From Paenibacillus sp. 453mf (GTDB lineage: Bacteria; Bacillota; Bacilli; Paenibacillales; Paenibacillaceae), in the NCBI RefSeq assembly GCF_900116105.1, contig NZ_FPAC01000006.1:1-64000 (forward strand): a stretch of 64,000 nucleotides of DNA, in the 5' to 3' direction. Positions within the stretch are counted from its first letter, which is position 1. The number at the start of each line of letters is the position of its first letter. The notes beneath the pieces are model-generated. The model did not search any database and was not told the origin of the DNA. It saw only the letters and a list, made by a program, of their open reading frames with translations. Position numbers and translations under genes: made by a program. Below are positions 18,145-27,600 of the stretch, piece after piece.

Positions 18145-19527
18145 ATGTTCGAATACGATACAATCTTAGATCCAGAGATAATTGGTAAGAATATCAGAAG
18201 GATTCGAAAAAGCAAAAAAATCACCATTATTCAACTTTCTCAAGTCCTAGGTTATGCAACAGGAAAATTAAGTAACATCGAGAAGGGGAAAAGAGCGAAG
18301 TTCCCTTATGAGGAATTAGTGCAGATTGCAAATGCATTAAATGAACCCGTAGAAGTATTCTTAGCTGACGAATCAGATTCTTTTTCTGATGAGCTTGAAA
18401 GTTTGAAACAAGCAATAAGTTTTGCAAAACATAAACTAAGTGCAGGACTTCTTCATGGTTTAAATGAAACGCTGGATGAGTTGCAACAACGAGCTGAAAA
18501 AATACCTAATAATAAGATGCTTATTCACCTACATTTTGTATGGGCTGAATACTATCGCGACGTTTCTGACCTAGATTTAGCTCAGGATTACTATAGGGAA
18601 ACGATCTCTGCAGCAGAAAGTTCGGACTGTGACATCGTCGAACTGAAAATGCGATCCTTTAATGGGTTAGCGTCTCTACTAGTAAAAGAACAGAAACTAT
18701 TTGAGGCCATTGAAGTATTAAGGGAAGCCCTGAATTATGCAGACAAAAATACCGAAGTGTTAAGTCTTGATTATTCAAATGTGCATTTTAATCTAACGAT
18801 TATCTATTTACACATAGGATACTTAGATCTTGCTCAGTACCACGTGCACTCATGCATGGAGATCACAAAAGGAAAAAACGAGCAGGCTTATTATCATGCA
18901 TCGTATTTGCTGTCCATTACTTACTGGATTCGAGGTAGATATCAGAAAGCCAAAACACTTTTGCTTGATTCAATGAATTGGTTTCAACGACAAAAAGATC
19001 TAAGCAGTCTGTTTAATTCCTTGGAACTCATTTTTATTCTACACAAGGTTCGCCCAGGGATTTTATTCCAATATATGTTTTCAGACCTTAAAGAATTTTT
19101 TCAGTTGAATGTACCATCTAATATCATTCCGCAAAAACTAAAATGTTTATATCGTTTGATTGAAATAGAGATTAAGAACGATAATTATGAAGATGCTAGA
19201 GAAATGATTGAGACCTGCAAAAAATATATTGATATACATGGTATTCAGAATGGATTTAGAGCCTATGAATTGGACGCACTTCTTATATCAAAAACTACGC
19301 AGGACATATTTCAAGAGCAAGTGGCACTTGAGAAGGCGTTAGATTTCTTTAGCATAGAAGATAAATCACCGGAGAAAGCTGTTTTACTTTATAGGCTGGG
19401 AAGATTGAATTCTGTGAGAATGAATCCTCTTATTGATGAAGCATTAACCATCTTCGAGGAAACACATTCTGAAAAGAACTACCTTGAATGCTCGCTATTA
19501 ACTATTTTACCTCAGCCGAGGTACTAA
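18145..19527 (+). CDS. XRE-family HTH regulator with TPR repeats (RRNPP-like)
   Basis: This 460-aa protein has an N-terminal XRE helix-turn-helix (about 9-65: IGKNIRRIRKSKKITIIQLSQ...LSNIEKGKR...ALNEPVEVFL) and a long all-helical region of TPR-like repeats (about 95-440, for example LAQDYYRETISAAESS and LFEAIEVLREALNYA). This architecture and size match RRNPP regulators (PlcR, Rgg, AimR type) and related TPR repressors that bind a peptide or partner. ATG 18145 is used because GGGGTGG lies just upstream; the TTG at 18127 precedes that site. No small pheromone gene follows. Direct repeats upstream suggest autoregulation. It is the best candidate here for an element-wide protein regulator. Confidence 0.8.
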   Translation: MFEYDTILDPEIIGKNIRRIRKSKKITIIQLSQVLGYATGKLSNIEKGKRAKFPYEELVQIANALNEPVEVFLADESDSFSDELESLKQAISFAKHKLSAGLLHGLNETLDELQQRAEKIPNNKMLIHLHFVWAEYYRDVSDLDLAQDYYRETISAAESSDCDIVELKMRSFNGLASLLVKEQKLFEAIEVLREALNYADKNTEVLSLDYSNVHFNLTIIYLHIGYLDLAQYHVHSCMEITKGKNEQAYYHASYLLSITYWIRGRYQKAKTLLLDSMNWFQRQKDLSSLFNSLELIFILHKVRPGILFQYMFSDLKEFFQLNVPSNIIPQKLKCLYRLIEIEIKNDNYEDAREMIETCKKYIDIHGIQNGFRAYELDALLISKTTQDIFQEQVALEKALDFFSIEDKSPEKAVLLYRLGRLNSVRMNPLIDEALTIFEETHSEKNYLECSLLTILPQPRY

Positions 19528-19542
19528 AATGCTTGCATAGTT

Positions 19543-19592
19543 ATCTACTTTAAACCATCATATAAATTTTTGTTAAAATGGTTTAAGTAGAT
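19543..19592. promoter_or_regulatory. 15-bp inverted repeat flanking a promoter
   Basis: ATCTACTTTAAACCAT and its complement ATGGTTTAAGTAGAT (one unpaired T) enclose an A/T spacer with a -10-like TAAAAT. It may be an operator, or a hairpin ending the XRE transcript, ahead of the gene at 19602. Confidence 0.55.
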
Positions 19593-19601
19593 GAGGAAGG
19601 C

Positions 19602-20408
19602 GTGGGGAAAATGAAGTCTGTCATATCTAAATTTGTTAAAACAATTACTATACAAGAATATTTCTGCACTCTAAGTCCATTTCATAATAACGATAATTTT
19701 GAATCCATTGAGGGCTATTTCCAAAGTAGATCCATGAAGTCCCTTATCTTATCTAGATTAGACAAAAGGGCATCAGATAATAAACAGATCATTATTACTG
19801 ATCATGCTTTACAAAGATGGAATGAGCGAGTAAGTAGTAGCCGGATGAATTTTTTTTGCTTGCAAGGAAAACTAAACTTACTTTTTAACCAATTCGGCCG
19901 AGTAGAACTTCAACCTAATGGTGTTGGCATTATTGATCGGGAGATCATTTTTACATATGAAAATGATGATGAGAACATTATAATCACAACATTTTACGGT
20001 CGGTTATCTCAAATCCATTCATTACATCATTTTGAGGCGTTGCGAAATTATAACGCATATTCATCTGAATTTCTTGATCTGGACCTAAGTCCTGAAAGCC
20101 TCAATACATTACCTGTTCCTCCAATTCCGTTTCAACGGATGATTTTTCGAGGTAATACATCGACATATCTTATAGAGAAATATACCGATGGATCAGTGGA
20201 CTTTTTCGTACTAATTGTATTGGAAGGCGCGGATAGTGGATCGGTAAGAGAGTTTTACTCAAATCAACCCGGAGGGGTGAAACTTGAAAAGAGCGTACGT
20301 CGGGCTCTCCTTCTACTTGGGAATGAGGAGTTTGTATATCGATATGTGGAAATCCATCACCCACACGAGCTGCGCAAGCAATTGGATAGGCTAAATAACA
20401 GATTTTAA
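19602..20408 (+). CDS. Hypothetical protein, 268 aa
   Basis: I assign no family. A central segment, IITDHALQRWNERV (about 65-80) followed by strands ending IITTFYGRLSQ, looks like the H..RM..R and beta-strand pattern of small RNase or DUF4258-like folds, but this is weak. The C-terminal 60 residues are helical. GTG 19602 and ATG 19611 both sit behind GAGGAAGG; I keep GTG. It follows the XRE-TPR gene by 74 bp, across an inverted repeat, and its 3' end runs into the bidirectional terminator now split by the IS. Confidence 0.6.
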   Translation: MGKMKSVISKFVKTITIQEYFCTLSPFHNNDNFESIEGYFQSRSMKSLILSRLDKRASDNKQIIITDHALQRWNERVSSSRMNFFCLQGKLNLLFNQFGRVELQPNGVGIIDREIIFTYENDDENIIITTFYGRLSQIHSLHHFEALRNYNAYSSEFLDLDLSPESLNTLPVPPIPFQRMIFRGNTSTYLIEKYTDGSVDFFVLIVLEGADSGSVREFYSNQPGGVKLEKSVRRALLLLGNEEFVYRYVEIHHPHELRKQLDRLNNRF

Positions 20409-20468
20409 AAGAAAAAACACCTTGAGTTTTTTGGTCAAGACCCCATTTAGTGGACATTGAAAAAACAC

Positions 20469-21350
20469 CTATCCAAACTGACGTCGATATTCTATCGGCG
20501 TCAGTTTGTTTAATTTACGCTGCGGCCGTCTTCGATTGTAAAAACGGATATATTTCTCGATTCGGCTTTGTGCCTCTAGCAGATTTCGTATATCATAAGG
20601 ATAGAGTCCTTCCGTTTTGAGATGCGAGAAGAAACTCTCCATAGAGGCATTGTCTAGACAATTGCCCCGGCGAGACATGCTGATTTGGGCGCCAACCTTC
20701 GGCAGCATGTCGTGGTAGGCATGAGACGTGTACTGGAATCCTTGGTCGCTGTGAACGATCAATTCAGTCACGTTTTTTTGCTTGGAGAACGCTTTGGCAA
20801 ATGTTTGAAGCACCAACTCATTGTCATTCCGCTGACTAAGTTCGTAAGCCACAATTTCGTTGTTGAATAGGTCTTTCACGGCTGAAAGATAGAGCCAGCG
20901 CTCGCCAACCCGATATTGAGTCACATCTGTCACCCACTTCTGGTTTGGTTTTTCGGCAGTGAACTTCCGCTGAAGCAGATTCTCAGCTACACGTTCGGCA
21001 GCCTTATAAGTCATGTTAAATCGACGTTTCTGGCGAATGCTCGCTCGAAGGCCAAGGTTTTGCATCAGGCGTAGCACCTTCTTGTGGTTCATCCAAACCC
21101 CTTCATCTTGCCACAAGAACAGTTGAACCTGTCGATATCCATACTTTCCTTCGTATCGTTGGTACACTTTGCGAATGAGTTGTTTAGCCTCGGCATCTCG
21201 ATCTTCCCTTTTCCGCTTCAAATAGGCGTAGTAACCACTTTTAGAGACACCAAGAAGCTGACATTGTTCGACTACTTGGCCGATGTCCGCCGTTTGTTCG
21301 ATGAGCTTGAATCGTTGTTCTTTTCCTCCCGCATCCAGATTTTCAAACAC
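20469..21350 (-). CDS. IS3 transposase OrfB (DDE integrase)
   Basis: This is the catalytic half of an IS150-type transposase: an HTH_21-like N-terminus (SGYYAYLKRKREDRDAEAK), then the rve integrase core with the DDE triad. The first Asp is in WVTDVTQYRV, the second in LIVHSDQGFQYTS, and the Glu in NASMESFFSHLK. It begins at GTG 21350 directly after the slippery heptamer, so it is made mainly as an OrfAB fusion by -1 frameshifting. The length is normal. Confidence 0.9.
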   Translation of the reverse strand: MFENLDAGGKEQRFKLIEQTADIGQVVEQCQLLGVSKSGYYAYLKRKREDRDAEAKQLIRKVYQRYEGKYGYRQVQLFLWQDEGVWMNHKKVLRLMQNLGLRASIRQKRRFNMTYKAAERVAENLLQRKFTAEKPNQKWVTDVTQYRVGERWLYLSAVKDLFNNEIVAYELSQRNDNELVLQTFAKAFSKQKNVTELIVHSDQGFQYTSHAYHDMLPKVGAQISMSRRGNCLDNASMESFFSHLKTEGLYPYDIRNLLEAQSRIEKYIRFYNRRRPQRKLNKLTPIEYRRQFG

Positions 21351-21628
21351 TTTTTTAGCATCGCATTTTCCCGTTTCAATTGTTGAACATATCGCTCCTG
21401 ATCTATGTATTCCTTCCGCCTTCCACGTTGATCCAACAGACCAAATTCACCCTTTTCACGATATTTACGCATCCACCGCTTCATTCGACCCTCATCTTGA
21501 ATTCCGAAATGGTCGTTGATTTGTCGATAGGTCCATTTCTCTTCTATGTGCAAACGAATGGCCTCCAACTTGAGTTCCTCAGAATATGTCCTAAACTTTT
21601 GACCTTTGATCGCCATACAAAAATGCAC
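21272..21628 (-). CDS. IS3 transposase OrfA (HTH)
   Basis: A 118-aa DNA-binding half with the helix-turn-helix WTYRQINDHFGIQDEGRMKRW (two parts: WTYRQINDHFGI and EGRMKRWMRKY) and a C-terminal leucine-rich coiled coil (YVQQLKRENAMLKKCL). A AAA AAG at 21356-21350 (minus strand) lies in the AAA AAG codons of MLKK and should direct -1 frameshifting into OrfB. Such factors bind the terminal repeats and allow OrfAB synthesis. Confidence 0.9.
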   Translation of the reverse strand: MHFCMAIKGQKFRTYSEELKLEAIRLHIEEKWTYRQINDHFGIQDEGRMKRWMRKYREKGEFGLLDQRGRRKEYIDQERYVQQLKRENAMLKKCLKIWMREEKNNDSSSSNKRRTSAK

Positions 21629-21716
21629 CCCCTAGAATTTCATCGGTTAAACCCAGGGGTTTTTCCAATGTCCATTCTAAGGGGTGCAGTTCATTTCCTC
21701 AATGGTGTTTTTTCTT

Positions 21717-22070
21717 TTAGTCGGCACGCCATACTTGTCTATTGCGCCCGCGACTTTGCTTCTTCTGTTTCTCTTCCTTTTTCTTGTAACCCAGGAAAGT
21801 GGCTAATTGATTCTTCTCCTGCAGCGTGATTTGAAGATCGTTAAAAAGAAGGCCTTCTAATTCCTCCCAAGCGCTTTGCAACGCTTTTACTTCTTTGTCT
21901 TTTTCCTCATTAAGTAATACTAGTTCCTCAATGGTGACTTTATTTTTATTTTTGGGGTTGAATTTAGAATAATCAATCGGATCTCGAGTCGAAACAATTT
22001 CTATGAGGTCGCGAAGAAGTTCTAACTTTCTTTTGTTATTTGAGTGCGCCTTTGTCTCAAGTTCATTCAT
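21717..22070 (-). CDS. Charged coiled-coil hypothetical protein, 117 aa
   Basis: The protein is unrecognised. It is highly charged and helical (ELETKAHSNNKRKLELLRDLIE), with a lysine- and arginine-rich C-terminus (KKKEEKQKKQSRGRNRQ). ATG 22070 lies about 10 nt after GGGAGGGTG. It is convergent with the 19602 gene, and the two shared a bidirectional terminator that the IS now divides. The basic tail hints at nucleic acid binding, but that is inference only. Confidence 0.6.
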   Translation of the reverse strand: MNELETKAHSNNKRKLELLRDLIEIVSTRDPIDYSKFNPKNKNKVTIEELVLLNEEKDKEVKALQSAWEELEGLLFNDLQITLQEKNQLATFLGYKKKEEKQKKQSRGRNRQVWRAD

Positions 22071-22321
22071 TCTCAAGGAACACCCTCCCTTCTTAATGTC
22101 AAACAATGCGTTATTCTTGGAATGATTAATGCCTAGTTTTTATTCTGATTCATTAATCTTAATCTATGTAGCAGCTGACTCCTATACCTGCTTTACTTTA
22201 TTGTACCTTGATTTTGTTACAACACTCAAATTTAAAACTATAGAACCCCTGCATCTTCACTCAACATTATAATGGGATGACAAATTCTAAATATAACTAG
22301 TAGAGACGGTAAACAAAGTGT

Positions 22322-22515
22322 TATAATTATTGTATACCTTTAACTTTCCTTTTAAATTACTTCCTGCATGCGCGAGGAAGCATTCTATTGTTAAATTCCC
22401 GATTAACCGATGAATAGGCTATTTCTATAGCATTACAAAAATTTGACCAAATGCATCTTTCTAGATGAAGAAGACACTTTTTTCGTGTCATATTCTCTGG
22501 GAAGGTGCTTTTTTT
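22322..22515 (+). promoter_or_regulatory. Type A leader, copy 6
   Basis: -10 TATAAT (22322-22327), TATACC at 22333, a CTTCCT/AGGAAG hairpin (22360-22380) with loop GCATGCGCG, CATTCTA, a longer than usual spacer, then a GCATCTT...AAGGTGC hairpin with inner GACAC-GTGTC pairing and a seven-T run. Confidence 0.75.
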
Positions 22516-22614
22516 ATTATAGATATTTAATGAGCGAAGGAGGTTTTAATTGATTTAACCAATGCAAAATAATTAATAGCTATGTACCGATATCATACTT
22601 AAGAGGTGGTTTAT

Positions 22615-23388
22615 ATGTTGAATAAAAGTAAACTTTATTCCCGAAGAAAGATGATTTTTAATGTTACTATTCCAGTACTTTTCTCTTTCGAGATGTTATT
22701 ATCTTTTAGCGTAGTATTCTTCCTACTAAATACGAGCACAGCAAACCCTTTGTATAATAATTTTGTCTACTCTCTATTTAGTGCTGTTTTATGCCCGATA
22801 ATATTACATGCTGCATATACTGTTCTATATATAATGTGTGGCAGATATTTTACCCGTAGTGTTAAAGACAATGAATGGAATTACATTAAAAGCAAAAATC
22901 TAATACATTATACTAATCATTTGTCTGGAGATGTTGTTAAGGAAAATAAGGTTACAGGAATTATTCAACTTCACGGCAATTCAAGTTTTCGCTCGAACTA
23001 TTCGATGAAGCGAGGAGAAAGTGGAGATAAGTTTGTTTGGTTTCACCTCTGTGATGAAAGGAACGAAAACGAGCCTTATTTTCCTTCTTTTAAGAATGCA
23101 CATTTGTTAGAGAATGGGCCTAGAACTTATAAAGTTATCATACCAGCATCCGAACTTCAAAGAGAAAATGTTTATATTCGTCCATGGGATAAAGCAATTG
23201 TTGTAAAAGGTAATTATGAAGGACGCGCATCGATTGAAACCTCTTTTAATTGGTTTGATGATCGCAAGTACTACAGGCATTGTATAGTACCGATTAATGC
23301 TTTCTTTTTAATGTTTTACGTAAGTTACAGACAGCTCACTGGCGCTGCTAAAGATAAGAAATTAAAATTAAATGCTGCAGTTGATTAA
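22615..23388 (+). CDS. Membrane protein, 257 aa
   Basis: The protein is unrecognised. Two or three N-terminal transmembrane helices (about 15-40 and 48-75) are followed by a soluble domain of about 160 residues that is probably beta-rich (IIQLHGNSSFRSN; YKVIIPASELQ; DKAIVVKGNYEG), and a short hydrophobic stretch near 225-240. ATG 22615 follows AGAGGTGG. It stands behind type A leader copy 6, and a hairpin terminator at 23396-23434 separates it from the nuclease gene. It may be an envelope protein linked to transfer or nutrient uptake, but nothing shows this directly. Confidence 0.65.
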   Translation: MLNKSKLYSRRKMIFNVTIPVLFSFEMLLSFSVVFFLLNTSTANPLYNNFVYSLFSAVLCPIILHAAYTVLYIMCGRYFTRSVKDNEWNYIKSKNLIHYTNHLSGDVVKENKVTGIIQLHGNSSFRSNYSMKRGESGDKFVWFHLCDERNENEPYFPSFKNAHLLENGPRTYKVIIPASELQRENVYIRPWDKAIVVKGNYEGRASIETSFNWFDDRKYYRHCIVPINAFFLMFYVSYRQLTGAAKDKKLKLNAAVD

Positions 23389-23395
23389 GTTCACA

Positions 23396-23434
23396 AACAG
23401 TAAGGGAATAGATTTTATTCTCTTACTGTTTTTT
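23396..23434 (+). terminator. Intrinsic terminator / attenuator before nuclease
   Basis: ACAGTAAGGGAATA pairs with TATTCTCTTACTGT, followed by TTTTTTA. The nuclease frame opens directly behind its T-run. Confidence 0.8.
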
Positions 23435-23436
23435 AT

Positions 23437-24372
23437 TTGTTCCGAAGCAACGATGGTAAGAAGCAGACTACAAGTTATATTATTGGTGGTCTTGCGGGAT
23501 TATCGTTAATTATCTTTTTAGGATCATTCTCAACCACTGAACATTCCCCAACCGCATCAACAGTACCTAATGTTGAGACTAATACAGTTGAACAAGTGAA
23601 CAAAAATTCGGATCAAGCAACGACGGAAGTTGTTAGAACTTCTGAGGATGTAAGTGAAGAAGCTAAACCAAAAGAAACAACAGAAGTGAATACAAATGAC
23701 AATTCTGAACCTATTGGCAGTGGAAGGCTTCCTGCTACTCTTATAGAAGTGATTGATGGAGATACACTTCATGTAGAGGTAGAAGGAAGAGAAGAGAAAG
23801 TACGATTGCTGCTTATCGACACACCAGAAACTGTACATCCACAAAAAGAAGTTCAGCCTTTCGGGAAAGACGCATCTAATTTCGTGAAGAAACAAACTAA
23901 TAAAGGGGACATCGAACTAGAGCTCGATGTATCTGAACGTGATAAATACGGGAGACTACTGGCCTATGTATGGGTAAATGATAAGATGCTAAATGAACAG
24001 TTGTTAGAGTATGGTTTAGCACGTGTGGCATACATATATCCACCGAATACAAAGTATGTTGATCAGTTTGAGGAGATCCAAAAAACAGCGCAGAAAGCAT
24101 CTAAAGGAATATGGAGTATAGAAAATTATGTCCAGGAGGAAGGGTTTGTTGAGCCAGAGCCTGAGATAAAAGCACCTGTCATCGTTAAGGAAGAACCTAT
24201 AATCGAAGAAGAACCACAAGTAGAGGTTGTCGAAGAAGAGGTAGTTTCAAACGTTTACTATAAGAATTGTTCAGCAGTTAGGGCGGCTGGAGCTGATCCC
24301 ATTTATGCAGGGGATCCAGGATATAGCACTCACTTAGATCGAGACGGGGACGGCGTCGGATGTGAGAAATAG
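23437..24372 (+). CDS. SNase-like thermonuclease with Excalibur domain
   Basis: A 311-aa exported or membrane-anchored nuclease. An N-terminal hydrophobic helix (about 13-30) is followed by a low-complexity linker, a staphylococcal nuclease domain (about 95-225) and a C-terminal Excalibur calcium-binding domain (YYKNCSAVRAAGADP...DRDGDGVGCE). Active-site residues are recognisable: Asp in VIDGDTL, Arg in VRLLLIDTPE, Glu in the same stretch, and Arg in RDKYGR. It would degrade DNA or RNA outside the membrane with Ca2+. The only in-frame start is a TTG just after a terminator T-run, with no ribosome binding site, so a deletion or an unmapped start is likely. Confidence 0.85.
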   Translation: MFRSNDGKKQTTSYIIGGLAGLSLIIFLGSFSTTEHSPTASTVPNVETNTVEQVNKNSDQATTEVVRTSEDVSEEAKPKETTEVNTNDNSEPIGSGRLPATLIEVIDGDTLHVEVEGREEKVRLLLIDTPETVHPQKEVQPFGKDASNFVKKQTNKGDIELELDVSERDKYGRLLAYVWVNDKMLNEQLLEYGLARVAYIYPPNTKYVDQFEEIQKTAQKASKGIWSIENYVQEEGFVEPEPEIKAPVIVKEEPIIEEEPQVEVVEEEVVSNVYYKNCSAVRAAGADPIYAGDPGYSTHLDRDGDGVGCEK

Positions 24373-24521
24373 AGACACATAATTTTGTTAATAGTAGTAC
24401 AGCTCAGGTTTAGGAGAGCGGAACGACAGAGTAAAATGTAAAGCATAAGCCCAATGTTAATGTACTTATGATTCTGAGAATCTACAGAAACCTGTGCTTG
24501 TCTAGCCAACAAACTGTGAAG

Positions 24522-24604
24522 TATAATTAGTAAAAGTAAACTGAATACTCGAAACTGGAAGCACCAGTTACAGCGCAACAGCTGTATCTGGTGCTTCTTT
24601 TTTT
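24522..24604 (+). promoter_or_regulatory. Type B leader upstream of the coupling ATPase
   Basis: -10 TATAAT (24522-24527), ACTGAATACT, then GGAAGCACCAG...CTGGTGCTTC with an inner CAGC/GCTG arm and seven T's. It controls the long T4CP operon. Confidence 0.75.
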
Positions 24605-24672
24605 GTTTTTAGGAGGGGGATAAATAAGATTTTCATTTATATTCAAGAAATATACAAAAAGGATGGTGACAC

Positions 24673-27600
24673 ATGGAAGAAACATCTTTCACCGACTCTA
24701 AAACCGCAGAGACCATGCCTCCGAGCTTGCGTTCGTTTACGAGAAAATGGTGGGTAGACAATCGTGAACGACTGGCTGAATGGTACCGTATTTATTTCCA
24801 CACAATAGCGGTTACTATTCTCATCTTTGTTAACCTTTGGTTAGGATACTCGTCATTCTTAATATTTTTCGCTCAGTGGTTTAATGTTGATTCAGGTCCG
24901 ATTGGATTCTTTAATCTATTTTTAGAAAATCCTAATGGACCTTATGTTTCCCTGCTAGAATTCTTTTATGTTCCGTTGCATCACAATCTCGCACTTTGGA
25001 TTATCGTTGTGCTCAATCTTCCATTATTGACTTGGTTGTACTCGACGACTACGCAGCCAATTATGAAGGGCTATGACACATGGATTAGCTGGACATCGAG
25101 GCGTGGGCGCAAAGGAGCTGCTATTTTATCGGGGATACCTTTTATACTTACATTTTGTTCTATTTTTGCGTGGTACGTCAGACAATATTTGTTTGATTTC
25201 TTTACAACAGTTCAGTCCGATAAGGACTACCTAGTCGTGAGATCAATGGAAAGCTTCGGCTATGTTCTTATGTGTGTACCGGTTTTCATATCATTATTCT
25301 CGGTGTATCTAATTGCGAAAGAATTTTATCGTAATGAAGACGTGCAAGACATGTTTTATAAGTGGGAGTTCGGATTACTCGCAAGCCAATCGTTTACTCT
25401 TCGTGGTAAAACATGTGACGTCATTGTCGGTTGGGAAAAAGATACGAACAAACCCATTGTTCTAAGTGAAAACTCCCGGTATCTTCACGAATTGATTGTA
25501 GGTGCTACAGGCACAGGTAAAACATCCACGTCTATTCTCATTCGTATTACTCAGGATTTGATCAGGATAGCACGCGGAAGACGTATGGGTATTGTCGTAT
25601 TAGAACCAAAGGGTGATTTGATCAGAGATGTTCAGAAACTCTGTAAGCAGCTTGGAATTCCTGCCCATAAAATCAAAATTGTTGACCCGACAGACCTTGT
25701 TCGCTCCATCAAATTTAATCCGTTCGTTGGTCCACTAGAGGCAGCTGCTGAAACATTCCGAGGTGTGCTTGATGCACTTGCCGGAGATCAGGATGAGTTT
25801 TTTAAAGGACAACAAAATGAGACAGCAAGCTTATACACTATGCTGGGTAAAATCCGTTATGGAAATTTGTTTTCCATTGTTCAGATGCAGCAGATGTATA
25901 GCGACCCTAGATATCTTGCGAATATGACGGAACAGGTTAGAGCAGCAATTGATAAAGAATTAATGACAGCAGATTTAGATCCTGATAAGAAATCTGATCT
26001 TGAACGTTATGATCGTATAGTTTCTTATTTTGAGAATGACATATTGGATTACAAGACTTATCGCGAGAAAGACGGTTCAGTTCATCCAGTCGTTTATCAA
26101 TCTGGGCATAAGTATGAAGGATACCAAGTCGTTGAGAACAAGAAGGATAAGTTCGTAACCGGAGCTAAAAAATACCTAAACGACATTGTCATGAATACAA
26201 TGCTTTCACAGTTAATGGTAGCCAACGAAGGAGAGCAAGCGCTTGATATCGATAAGTTTCTGGAAGAAGGCGGTGTTCTCCTTGTAAACACAGCTCTAGG
26301 CGAATTGGAAGAATTGAGTTTATCGTTCGGTCAATTTTTTATCCGACAATTTCAGTCCAGCGTCTTCCGTCGACCACCAGATGAGAGTGGTATTAAAAGA
26401 TGTCCTATTTTCTTCAACATTGACGAATTCCCGCTCTATATAAACGAGGCATTTGTCCGCTTACTTACACTTGGACGTTCATTTAAGGTCGGGACACTAA
26501 TTGCTATCCAGTCTCTGGGCCAGTTGAAGGTAGTTAAGCAAGGTTTTGACAACACAGTCATGAACTCTGCTCGTAATAAAACGGTGTTTGGTGGTGGAGA
26601 ATTCGAAGATAACGAAAGATTTTCAAAACATTTCGGAGAAGAACCACAGGTAGAAGAGTCTATGAATGAATCGACCACACCGGTAAGTATGCCTAACCAA
26701 TCCTGGGGCATGCGTTACAATACACAACGTAAACTTGCTGCTCGCTTCTCTCCGACAGATATCAAAGAGCAGGAGTTCAAACATTTCATTGTCGATTTAG
26801 TTGATGGAGATGGTAGTGTCCGCTCTCCGATTATGTCTTATGGTAAGTTTATTAATGAAACGAAATTCATAAAAAAGTTTGTTAATATAGGTCAAATCGA
26901 ATTTGAAACGAAGAATCACAAACCGATTGCCGTAACGGCTCACATGCTTTCACACATGAATTTACTTAGACCTTTATTCAATGATACGAATGCTGGTGAG
27001 CAGGGACCAAGGCAAATGGTGCAAGAATCGGCAAGTGAGACAATAGAGAAAACGGATGTTGAAATGCTTCCAACCTCTCCTGCCGAGCAGCAGCAGATTG
27101 TAGCTGCGCCTTTAAATCCAGCTCCTGTACCTGTCAGCACTACAACTTCGGCAGGGCTTCAAAATGTCGAAAGGAATGAATCCTTGCCTTTGACTGGAAC
27201 TGAACATCATAGTGTGTCAAACTATGTGTCTAAGTCTAATTATGAGGAATCTCCCATCGAAGTTGAGCTTCATCCTATTGAGGATGATGAAGAACATTCC
27301 AGCACAAAAGTATCACTTACTCCTGAAGAGGAGGCTGAATACAGCTTTTTTACAGATAATACGATGGAAAGAGAGAGAGAATCCTTTGAACAAGATGTCG
27401 TGGCAGATGTGAGTAAGGAGGACGGAAGCGAAAGTAATAATTCTGATGGCACCGGATTGCCTGCAGAAATGGAAAAATCCTTAAACACTCTCTTTGATCA
27501 ACTTGATGTGAATCAGACTGTTACAGAAGAGCATAATTCTCTTCTCCCAGCTGATGAAACATCAACAGATGGATGGACTCTAGAAGATATTGAAATAGAT

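Larger units (their letters stand above)
20432..21693 (-). mobile_element. IS3-family (IS150-like) insertion sequence, ~1262 bp
   Basis: The imperfect terminal inverted repeats begin TGGTCAAGACCCC on the left and TGAACTGCACCCC on the right, both continuing to TGGACATTG. TTT directly flanks each end, consistent with a 3-bp target duplication. OrfA and OrfB are intact and joined by a slippery A AAA AAG, so the copy looks potentially active. It sits in the loop of a terminator between convergent genes and disrupts no coding sequence. Confidence 0.85.
20413..21716. terminator. Bidirectional terminator split by the IS
   Basis: Left arm GAAAAAACACCTTGAG (about 20411-20426) and right arm CTCAATGGTGTTTTTTC (about 21699-21715) are complementary with one bulged T. 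They lie just after the stops of convergent genes (20408 and 21717). Removing the IS and one TTT restores a compact hairpin with A and T tails. Confidence 0.7.
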
